Below are positions 33,113 to 40,111 of a DNA stretch of 64,000 bases, in pieces. A program made the position numbers and the translations under genes. Below the pieces are notes generated by a model. It saw only the letters and a list, made by a program, of their open reading frames with translations, was not told the DNA's origin and did not search any database. The first letter of the stretch is position 1; every line of letters begins with the position of its first letter. The DNA is from Thalassobius sp049116315 (GTDB taxonomy: Bacteria; Pseudomonadota; Alphaproteobacteria; Rhodobacterales; Rhodobacteraceae): contig JAGDZD010000003.1 of assembly GCA_049116315.1 (NCBI GenBank), positions 117,688-181,687 of the forward strand, given 5' to 3'.

Positions 33113-34078
33113 ATGACGATCACTGTGCAACGAGAGACCTTTGCGATGGCGCAGGTGTTTACCATCAGTCGCGGCAGCCGCACCGAGGCGCAGGTGCTGA
33201 CGGTCAAGGTGGCGCGCGATGGCTTTGTAGGCTGGGCGGAATGTGTGCCCTATGGGCGGTACGGCGAGACCTTGGACAGTGTGGCGGCGCAAATTGCCGG
33301 TCTGCCTGAGGGGATTGAGCGTGCTGCATTGCAATCAGCGCTGCCCGCAGGGGCGGCGCGCAATGCAGTGGATTGCGCATTGTGGGATCTTGAGGCCAAG
33401 CGTGCGGGTGTGCGGGCGTGGGATTTGGCTGGGTTGCCGGCACCGCGCCCCGTTGTGACAGCTTATACTTTGTCCTTGGCTGCGCCTGAAGAAATGCGGG
33501 CGCAGGCGCAAAAGAATGCTTTTCGTCCTTTGTTGAAGATCAAGCTGGGGACGCCCGATGATATGGGGCGTTTGGAAGCGGTGCGGGCCGGAGCGCCGAA
33601 ATCAACCATTATTGTTGATGCGAATGAGGGGTGGAGCGCGCAGATTTATGCCGAACTTGCCCCGCATTTGGTGCGATTGGGCGTGGCTTTGGTAGAGCAG
33701 CCATTGCCGGCAGGGGACGATGAGGCCTTGGTGGGGATGGCGCGGCCGGTGCCAGTCTGTGCGGATGAAAGCTGTCATGACCGCGAAAGCCTCGCCAAGC
33801 TGAAGGGCAAGTACGATGTGATCAACATCAAATTGGACAAAACCGGCGGGCTGACGGAGGCGTTGTTGTTGCGTCAAGCTGGGTTGGCAGACGGGTACAA
33901 GGTCATGGTCGGCTGCATGGTGGGGAGTTCGTTGGCGATGGCGCCGGCAACATTGTTGGCGCAGGATGCGATGGTGACGGATCTGGATGGGCCCCTGCTG
34001 TTGGCTCAAGACCGCAACCATCCATTGAAATTTGACACCGCCGGTGTATACCCGCCTGAAAAAGCCCTTTGGGGATAA
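33113..34078 (+). CDS. dgcA: N-acetyl-D-glutamate racemase DgcA (enolase superfamily)
   Basis: This 321-residue protein has the dipeptide-epimerase-like fold. Metal and catalytic residues are visible in KIKLG (KxK), IVDANEG, LVEQPLP, ADESCHD and NIKLDKTGGL. DgcA racemises N-acetyl-D-glutamate to the L form in the DgcN-DgcA pathway. An alternative name is L-Ala-D/L-Glu epimerase, which shares these motifs; the dgcN neighbour favours DgcA. The ATG at 33113 has AGGG just upstream. Confidence 0.84.
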   Translation: MTITVQRETFAMAQVFTISRGSRTEAQVLTVKVARDGFVGWAECVPYGRYGETLDSVAAQIAGLPEGIERAALQSALPAGAARNAVDCALWDLEAKRAGVRAWDLAGLPAPRPVVTAYTLSLAAPEEMRAQAQKNAFRPLLKIKLGTPDDMGRLEAVRAGAPKSTIIVDANEGWSAQIYAELAPHLVRLGVALVEQPLPAGDDEALVGMARPVPVCADESCHDRESLAKLKGKYDVINIKLDKTGGLTEALLLRQAGLADGYKVMVGCMVGSSLAMAPATLLAQDAMVTDLDGPLLLAQDRNHPLKFDTAGVYPPEKALWG

Positions 34079-34090
34079 GGAGAGATGTCC

Positions 34091-34954
34091 ATGAGCCGCA
34101 CCGTATTTGTCAACGGAGAGTACCTACCAGAAGCCGATGCTACGGTTTCCATTTTTGACCGCGGGTTCCTGATGGCGGACGGCGTCTATGAGGTCACCAG
34201 CGTGCTGGACGGCAAGTTGATCGATTTTGCCGGTCACATTGCGCGGCTTGAGCGGTCGCTTGAGGCGCTGGATATGCAGAAGCCGGTTGAGTTTGATGCG
34301 CTGCTTGAGATCCACCGTAAATTGGTTGAGCTGAATGGGATCGAAGAAGGTATGATTTACCTTCAGGTGACCCGTGGCGCGCCAGGGGATCGTGACTTTG
34401 CCTTTCCGGACCCCGAAGAGACCCGATCAACATTGGTGTTGTTCACTCAGAACAAACCCGGTTTGGCCGATAACCCTGTGGCCGAAAAAGGCATCAAGGT
34501 TATTTCGATCGATGATATCCGCTGGGGACGTCGTGACATCAAAACTGTACAGCTGTTGTACCCATCGATGGGCAAGATGATGGCCAAGAAGGCGGGCGCT
34601 GATGACGCGTGGCTGGTGGAAGACGGTTTTGTCACCGAAGGCACCAGCAACAATGCCTATATCGTGAAGGGCAACAAAATCATCACGCGCCAGCTTTCTA
34701 ATGAGATCTTGCACGGCATCACCCGCGCGGCGGTTTTACGGTTTGCCCGTGAAGCACAGATGGAGGTTGAAGAGCGCAACTTTACCATCGCAGAGGCAAA
34801 AGAGGCGGATGAAGCCTTTGTCACCTCGGCGTCCACCTTTGTGATGCCTGTTGTCGATATCGACGGGGCCAAAGTTGGCGGCGGTGTGGTCGGCAAGGTC
34901 GCGCCACGTCTGCGTGAGATCTACTTGGAAGAAGTGCGCAAAGCCGCTGTGTGA
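34091..34954 (+). CDS. dat: D-amino-acid transaminase (PLP fold type IV)
   Basis: The enzyme exchanges amino groups between D-amino acids (typically D-Ala and D-Glu). The 287-residue protein shows FDRGFLMADGVYEV at the N-terminus, the PLP-lysine region DIKTVQLLYPSM, and EGTSNNAYIV, all typical of D-amino-acid aminotransferases. I prefer the ATG at 34091, eight bases after AAGGAG; the ATG at 34085 is only two bases from it. It completes the D-glutamate operon, probably supplying D-Glu from D-Ala. Confidence 0.9.
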   Translation: MSRTVFVNGEYLPEADATVSIFDRGFLMADGVYEVTSVLDGKLIDFAGHIARLERSLEALDMQKPVEFDALLEIHRKLVELNGIEEGMIYLQVTRGAPGDRDFAFPDPEETRSTLVLFTQNKPGLADNPVAEKGIKVISIDDIRWGRRDIKTVQLLYPSMGKMMAKKAGADDAWLVEDGFVTEGTSNNAYIVKGNKIITRQLSNEILHGITRAAVLRFAREAQMEVEERNFTIAEAKEADEAFVTSASTFVMPVVDIDGAKVGGGVVGKVAPRLREIYLEEVRKAAV

Positions 34955-34978
34955 TCGCGTGATCACAGTTTGATTTTG

Positions 34979-35010
34979 AAAGGGGAGCCATCTGTGTGGC
35001 GCCCCTTTTT
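34979..35010 (+). terminator. Terminator after the dgc operon
   Basis: A stem of AAAGGGG plus GCCA paired with TGGC plus CCCCTTT, one mismatch, six-base loop, is followed by TT. It lies 24 bases after the transaminase stop and also precedes the end of the convergent DUF1244 gene. Confidence 0.8.
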
Positions 35011-35025
35011 ACTTGTGCTGGGGGC

Positions 35026-35343
35026 TTAGCTTTTCTCTTCGCCGACGTTTTCAGCAAAGGCCTTCTTAAAGCTCTCTTGTTTTTCGGCGCTCGCGTCCGT
35101 TTGGTAGGTCGCTTTCCATTCGTCCATCGTCATCCCGTAATAGATCTCGCGGGCCTCGGTCTTGGACATTTCAATGCCGCGCTCGTTGGCGGCCTCTTGA
35201 TACCAGCGGCTCAGACAATTGCGGCAGAACCCAGCGAGATTCATCATGTCGATGTTCTGCACATCCGTGCGCTTGTCCATCAGGTGCTCTCGCAGGGTGC
35301 GAAATGCGGCGGCTTCGAGTTCGATGCGGGTTTGTTCGTCCAT
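35026..35343 (-). CDS. DUF1244-family protein
   Basis: The 105-residue protein matches the DUF1244 family (RTLREHLMDKRTDVQNIDMMNLAGFCRNCLSRWY), with a conserved CxxC (C56 and C59) that could bind a metal. The function is unknown. The ATG at 35343 has AAAGGA at nine bases. It converges with the dgc operon. Confidence 0.88.
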   Translation of the reverse strand: MDEQTRIELEAAAFRTLREHLMDKRTDVQNIDMMNLAGFCRNCLSRWYQEAANERGIEMSKTEAREIYYGMTMDEWKATYQTDASAEKQESFKKAFAENVGEEKS

Positions 35344-35780
35344 TTGGAATTCCTTTGGGGCGCGGTGTCCACGGCGCCAAGTTGGTGTGTCAGCAACGAC
35401 AGCGCTGGGCGCATCAAATCAACAATTGAGAGGCAGCGCAATGCAACCCAGAGCCCAATCCCGTTCTCAGATCCAAAGGGGGGGGGCTGCTGGCGAACGG
35501 GGCGGGGTGGTGCGCGGGGTGTAGGCCTCGTGTTCGGGAAGAAGGGCGCTGAGTGTGTGCGGCTTTGTTTTTTTGCCTAAAAATGCATCAATCTGGCAAG
35601 GGGGTCTGCTTGCTTTGATTGAAGCCCATTGGTCAAAGTCGACAAATGCGGGTAGGCTGCGCCCAGCATGGTCGCGCGTAATCTGCTCGTGCGTGGCCCG
35701 TCAGGTCCAGATTGTTCGAAAAGCTTCGTAAGTCATCAAACTTTCACGTCGTTTTCACCTGATGTGGGGCAAAAACGAGG
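35344..35780. other. Non-coding gap upstream of pyk
   Basis: Over 400 bases hold no gene that I can support. There is a G-run (GGGGGGG at about 35480) and a T-rich patch near 35570. The right end leads into the pyk promoter. Confidence 0.5.
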
Positions 35781-35789
35781 GAATTGGAA

Positions 35790-35817
35790 TTGTCTCTCCT
35801 GACCCAGTGCGTATAAG
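35790..35817 (+). promoter_or_regulatory. Candidate pyk promoter
   Basis: TTGTCT, 16 bases, then TATAAG give a reasonable sigma-70 pair about 45 bases before the pyk start. Confidence 0.45.
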
Positions 35818-35861
35818 TTAGCGGTAACAGATAATGACCTCGGAAATGGACGGTGTAGGGT

Positions 35862-37307
35862 ATGAGACGCTTTCGCAATGTGAAAATTTTGGCAACGTTG
35901 GGCCCAGCATCAAGCAGCTACGAGATGATCCGCAAGCTGCATGAGGCCGGAGCGGACGTTTTTCGCCTGAACATGAGCCACGGTAGCCACGAAGAGATCC
36001 GTGAGCGCCACGCCATCATTCGTCAGGTCGAGAAAGACCTGAACAACCCGATCGGCATTCTGGCTGACTTGCAGGGTCCTAAGCTGCGGGTTGGTGTTTT
36101 TGCCAACGATCAGGAAATGCTGGAAAACGGTGCAAAGTTCCGGATGGACTTGGATGAGACCCCCGGTGACATCAACCGGGTTTGCCTGCCGCATCCTGAA
36201 ATCTTCCAAGCGTTGGAAGTGGGCGCAACCCTGCTGGTGAACGACGGTAAGATCCGCGTCAAAGTTTTGGAATGTGGCGATGATTTCGCTGATTGTGAAG
36301 TTGTTGCGGGAGGGATGATTTCCAACCGTAAAGGAGTCAACGTGCCTGACGTTGTGCTGCCGGTTGCTGCGCTGTCTGAAAAAGACAAACGCGATCTGGA
36401 ATTTGTATGTGATCTGGGTGTCGACTGGTTGGCGCTGTCATTTGTTCAGCGTCCCGAAGATGTTTGGGAAGCGCGCACAATGGCCAACGGCCGTGCCGCG
36501 ATCCTGTCCAAGATTGAAAAACCCGCAGCTGTGACCAGCTTTGACGAGATCCTTGATGTCAGCGACGGCATCATGGTGGCGCGCGGTGACTTGGGTGTTG
36601 AACTGCCGGTGCAGAACGTACCGCCAATTCAGAAGCGCTTGATCCGCAAATGCCGCAAGGTTGCCAAGCCGGTGATCGTTGCGACACAGATGCTGGAATC
36701 GATGATCGAATCGCCGATGCCAACACGTGCCGAAGTCTCGGATGTGGCCAACGCCATCTATGAAGGTGCGGATGCCATCATGCTGAGCGCTGAATCAGCA
36801 GCGGGTGACTTCCCTGTCGAAGCGGTTTCAACCATGAACGCCGTGGCCGAAGAAGTTGAAAGCGATGACACCTATCGCGACATCATCGAAGCCTCACGTA
36901 CAGCGGATCGCAAAACCGTTGCCGATGGCATCGTTGCTGCTTCGCGTGAAATCGCTGAAACCGCAGACATCAAGGCAATCTGTTGCTTCACGCAATCGGG
37001 TACCACCGCTGCACTGGTTGCGCGTGAACGTCCTCGGGTGCCGATCATTGCGTTGACCCCGTTGGAAACAACGGCCCGTCGCATGTCTTTGACTTGGGGC
37101 ACTGACTGTGTGGTCACGCCGACGGTTGATCGCTTTAAACAAGCGGTTGTCAGCGCTGTGCGCGCCGCTCGTATGGGCCAGTATGCCACTGAAGAAGAAC
37201 AAATCTTGGTGACTGCGGGTGTGCCGTTCAATGTGACTGGTTCGACCAATATCCTGCGTGTTGCGCCCTGCGCAGAACGTTTGATTTACGCCAGCGATCC
37301 TGAGTAA
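35862..37307 (+). CDS. pyk: Pyruvate kinase
   Basis: Pyruvate kinase makes pyruvate and ATP from phosphoenolpyruvate. The 481-residue protein starts MRRFRNVKILATLGPAS and has the family motifs FRLNMSHGSHEEI, the active-site ILSKIEKP (Lys), DGIMVARGDLGVELP and CRKVAKPVIVATQMLESMI with the C-terminal allosteric domain intact. It is followed after 30 bases by a small membrane protein gene that may be co-transcribed. Confidence 0.96.
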   Translation: MRRFRNVKILATLGPASSSYEMIRKLHEAGADVFRLNMSHGSHEEIRERHAIIRQVEKDLNNPIGILADLQGPKLRVGVFANDQEMLENGAKFRMDLDETPGDINRVCLPHPEIFQALEVGATLLVNDGKIRVKVLECGDDFADCEVVAGGMISNRKGVNVPDVVLPVAALSEKDKRDLEFVCDLGVDWLALSFVQRPEDVWEARTMANGRAAILSKIEKPAAVTSFDEILDVSDGIMVARGDLGVELPVQNVPPIQKRLIRKCRKVAKPVIVATQMLESMIESPMPTRAEVSDVANAIYEGADAIMLSAESAAGDFPVEAVSTMNAVAEEVESDDTYRDIIEASRTADRKTVADGIVAASREIAETADIKAICCFTQSGTTAALVARERPRVPIIALTPLETTARRMSLTWGTDCVVTPTVDRFKQAVVSAVRAARMGQYATEEEQILVTAGVPFNVTGSTNILRVAPCAERLIYASDPE

Positions 37308-37337
37308 GGTCTTCGCAGACCTACGCGGAGAGAACAC

Positions 37338-37562
37338 ATGGATGCAGACCTGATACTGGTGATCGGCTTGATCATTGCAGGCTTTGCAATTCCTTCCGTC
37401 ATTTCCGCCTGGAGCGATGCGCGGGCCCCGCGCGTCGCTGCCCTAAGCCTGATGTTGGGCGGTGCTCTGGCCGTTTATGGCTATACGCTCAAGCCCGGTG
37501 GCTATCAGGTGTCCGACGTTCCGCTTGCCTTTGTTGAGGTGATCGGCCGTTACTTGAATTAA
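37338..37562 (+). CDS. Small membrane protein of unknown function
   Basis: This 74-residue protein has two predicted helices (about 4-24 and 34-50; LILVIGLIIAGFAIPSVISAW and VAALSLMLGGALAVYGYTL). I recall similar proteins beside pyk in Rhodobacterales, but assign no function. Start MDADLILV follows AGAGA. The rpmI promoter begins six bases after its stop. Confidence 0.75.
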   Translation: MDADLILVIGLIIAGFAIPSVISAWSDARAPRVAALSLMLGGALAVYGYTLKPGGYQVSDVPLAFVEVIGRYLN

Positions 37563-37567
37563 TCCGC

Positions 37568-37596
37568 TTGCAAGGCTGGTCTTTCCCTCGTATAGG
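37568..37596 (+). promoter_or_regulatory. rpmI-rplT promoter
   Basis: TTGCAA, exactly 17 bases, then TATAGG form a good sigma-70 promoter about 75 bases before rpmI. Confidence 0.65.
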
Positions 37597-37670
37597 GACG
37601 GCCTGTCTGCGCGTCCGGCCGAAATGGCATGCCGAGTCGCGTTTAATCGTTCAAAGACTAGGAGACGAAA

Positions 37671-37871
37671 ATGCCTAAGATGAAGACCAAATCGAGCGCC
37701 AAAAAGCGCTTTAAGGTGACCGCCACTGGTAAGGTCATCGGTGGTCAGGCCGGCAAACGCCACGGCATGATCAAACGCACCCGCAAATTCATTCGTGATG
37801 CACGCGGAACCACAACGCTGTCGGCTCCCGACGCTAAGACCGTCAAGGGCTACATGCCCTACGACCGCTAA
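37671..37871 (+). CDS. rpmI: 50S ribosomal protein L35
   Basis: The 66-residue basic protein begins MPKMKTKSSAKKRFK, the invariant start of L35. AGGAGA precedes the ATG. rplT follows after 14 bases, the standard rpmI-rplT pair. infC is not next to it here. Confidence 0.98.
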   Translation: MPKMKTKSSAKKRFKVTATGKVIGGQAGKRHGMIKRTRKFIRDARGTTTLSAPDAKTVKGYMPYDR

Positions 37872-37885
37872 GAAGGAGAGCAGAT

Positions 37886-38251
37886 ATGTCCCGCGTTAAA
37901 GGTGGTACCACAACTCACGCCCGTCACAAGAAGGTCATCAAGGCAGCGAAAGGTTATTACGGTCGTCGTAAGAATACTTTCAAAGTTGCCCGTCAGGCCG
38001 TCGACAAGGCAAACCAATACGCAACACGTGACCGGAAGGCGCGTAAGCGTAACTTCCGCGCTCTGTGGATCCAGCGTATCAACGCCGGTGTTCGCATGCA
38101 CGACGAAGCACTGACTTACTCTCGCTTCATCAACGGCCTGAACCTGGCCGGTATCGAAGTTGACCGTAAAGTTTTGGCTGACCTCGCCGTACACGAGCCC
38201 GACGCGTTCAACGCGATCGTGGATCAAGCGAAAGCCGCTTTGGCTGCTTAA
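37886..38251 (+). CDS. rplT: 50S ribosomal protein L20
   Basis: L20 is an assembly protein of the large subunit and in some bacteria represses its own operon. The 121-residue protein begins MSRVKGGTTTHARHKKVIKAAKGYYGR-like, typical of L20, and is full length. A strong terminator follows. Confidence 0.98.
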   Translation: MSRVKGGTTTHARHKKVIKAAKGYYGRRKNTFKVARQAVDKANQYATRDRKARKRNFRALWIQRINAGVRMHDEALTYSRFINGLNLAGIEVDRKVLADLAVHEPDAFNAIVDQAKAALAA

Positions 38252-38275
38252 GCCAAGTATCGGTGAAAACGATTT

Positions 38276-38304
38276 AGGGCGGTGCCAACTGGTGCCGCCC
38301 TTTT
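38276..38304 (+). terminator. Terminator after rplT
   Basis: AGGGCGG pairs with CCGCCCT around a 12-base loop and is followed by TTTT. It lies 25 bases after the L20 stop. Confidence 0.85.
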
Positions 38305-38464
38305 CGTTTGTCCCTAGCAAACGTCCATCAGGCGGTTGGGGCCAGTTGTTTTGACGCCGCATTTGCGTCGCTCAAGAGGCTTGGATGCCCCATATTCCAC
38401 CTGATTACTTGCGTTTTGCCCCCTTGCTCGGTAGCACGGGACTAACAGAATTTGGAGGCGTCAG

Positions 38465-39538
38465 ATGGACGATCTGAAACAGAAATATCTAAGCGCAATT
38501 GCCGATGCGAGCGATGAAGCCGCTCTCGAAGATCTGCGCTTGCAGGCCGTTGGCAAAAAAGGCGAAGTCAGCCTGAAGATGCGCGAGCTGGGCAAAATGA
38601 CGCCCGAAGAGCGTCAAGTTGCGGGGCCTGCGTTGAACGCGCTGAAGGATGAGATCAACTCGGCTCTTGCTGGCAAAAAGGCCGCTTTGGCGGATGCCGC
38701 CTTGGACGAGCGTCTGCGCACTGAATGGCTGGATGTGACCCTGCCCGGACGCGACGCCCGTCGCGGCACGATCCACCCGATTAGTCAGGTCAGCGACGAG
38801 ATCGCCGCGATTTTTGCCAACCTAGGCTTTGCTGTGGGCGAAGGCCCCCAGATCGAAACCGATTGGTACAACTTTGACAGCCTGAACATTCCGCCGCACC
38901 ACCCGGCGCGACAGGAATTTGATACGTTTTACATGCACCGTGACGCGGATGATGATCGTCCACCCCATGTGCTGCGCACCCATACGTCGCCGGTGCAAAC
39001 CCGCGCGATGGAAAAGCAGGGCGCGCCCATTCGTGTGATTGCACCCGGTCGCGTGTACCGTTCAGATTATGATCAGACCCACACCCCGATGTTCCATCAG
39101 GTCGAAGGTCTGGCGATCGACAAAGATATCTCGATGGCCAACCTCAAGTGGGTCCTCGAAGAGTTCTTTGCAGCCTTCTTTGAAATTGACGGCATCAAGA
39201 CGCGGTTCCGCGCCTCTCACTTCCCATTCACCGAGCCTTCGGCTGAGGTGGATATCCAATGTACTTGGGACAATGGGCAGTTGAAGATCGGTGAAGGTGA
39301 CGGCTGGATGGAAGTGCTCGGGTCGGGCATGGTGCATCCCAAAGTCTTGCAGGCTGCTGGCGTGGACCCCGAAGAATGGCAGGGCTTTGCCTTTGGCATG
39401 GGGATCGACCGTCTGGCGATGCTGAAATACGGCATCCCAGATCTGCGCGCCTTCTTTGATTCAGATCTGCGCTGGCTGCGCCACTATGGGTTTGCGTCTT
39501 TAGATATGCCGACCTTGCACGGTGGTTTGTCGAGATAA
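38465..39538 (+). CDS. pheS: Phenylalanyl-tRNA synthetase alpha subunit
   Basis: PheS holds the catalytic class II core that charges tRNA-Phe as an (alpha-beta)2 enzyme. The 357-residue protein has a coiled-coil N-terminus, motif 2-like RVYRSDYDQTHTPMFHQVEGL, and motif 3 GFAFGMGIDRLAMLKYGI. An ATG with AATTTGGAGG upstream fits. The gap to rplT (213 bases) holds the rplT terminator and its promoter. I see no leader peptide rich in Phe. Confidence 0.97.
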   Translation: MDDLKQKYLSAIADASDEAALEDLRLQAVGKKGEVSLKMRELGKMTPEERQVAGPALNALKDEINSALAGKKAALADAALDERLRTEWLDVTLPGRDARRGTIHPISQVSDEIAAIFANLGFAVGEGPQIETDWYNFDSLNIPPHHPARQEFDTFYMHRDADDDRPPHVLRTHTSPVQTRAMEKQGAPIRVIAPGRVYRSDYDQTHTPMFHQVEGLAIDKDISMANLKWVLEEFFAAFFEIDGIKTRFRASHFPFTEPSAEVDIQCTWDNGQLKIGEGDGWMEVLGSGMVHPKVLQAAGVDPEEWQGFAFGMGIDRLAMLKYGIPDLRAFFDSDLRWLRHYGFASLDMPTLHGGLSR

Positions 39539-39667
39539 GCAGGCCAAAGAAGAGCTCCAAGAATGCCAAGCGGAAACGCGGCCCGTGACACTGCGGAGTT
39601 CGCCAAAAGAACAAAGGATGAGATCCTTTCTGCGTATCCGCGCAATTGTTGACAAGGAACGGCAACG

Positions 39668-40090
39668 ATGTCCGACGAAATGGAAGACCTCCAGCAGACC
39701 TACCCAGGGGCGGGGACGTTTCAGTTTGGCGATACCGAGTCGCTGAATCAGCATTTGCTCAAGCGGGTGCGTAACAAGCTGAAGACAGCAAATTGCGCCC
39801 CGTTGGACGACTTCAAAGATGATCCCGGCGCGATGCCCAAGGCAGGGCGCCATGATATCGCCGCCAATTGGGATGGCAGCCCGGCGCTGATCGTCAAGAC
39901 CATCTCGGTCAAGACGGTCCGCTTTGCTGATGTCACCGAAGAAATGGCCAAAGTCGAAAGCAAACACAAAACACTGGACGCTTGGCGCAAGGCCCAAGAA
40001 AGCTATTTGTCCCGCAACGGCGGGTTTGACCCTGAAATGATGCTGGTATTCGAACGCTTCGAACTGGTTGAGGATTTGGCAGACCGCTAA
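39668..40090 (+). CDS. ASCH-like domain protein between pheS and pheT
   Basis: The 140-residue protein looks like an ASCH-domain member: the segment VKTVRFADVTEEMAKVESKHKTLDAWRKAQESYL resembles the C-terminal ASCH core with its conserved Trp. ASCH proteins are thought to bind RNA or nucleosides. Its specific role is unknown. It interrupts the pheST pair, with 129 bases before it and 21 bases to the pheT ATG, so it is probably co-transcribed. A link with translation is inference. Confidence 0.72.
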   Translation: MSDEMEDLQQTYPGAGTFQFGDTESLNQHLLKRVRNKLKTANCAPLDDFKDDPGAMPKAGRHDIAANWDGSPALIVKTISVKTVRFADVTEEMAKVESKHKTLDAWRKAQESYLSRNGGFDPEMMLVFERFELVEDLADR

Positions 40091-40111
40091 GCGGTGCCTA
40101 GGAGGAAACTT

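Noticed and set aside
34996..35580. Open frame opposite DUF1244 and beyond
   Set aside because: It covers the recognisable DUF1244 gene on the other strand and reads into a G-run; no domain.
35607..35632. Possible FNR site upstream of pyk
   Set aside because: TTGAT and GTCAA are present but 12 bases apart instead of four.
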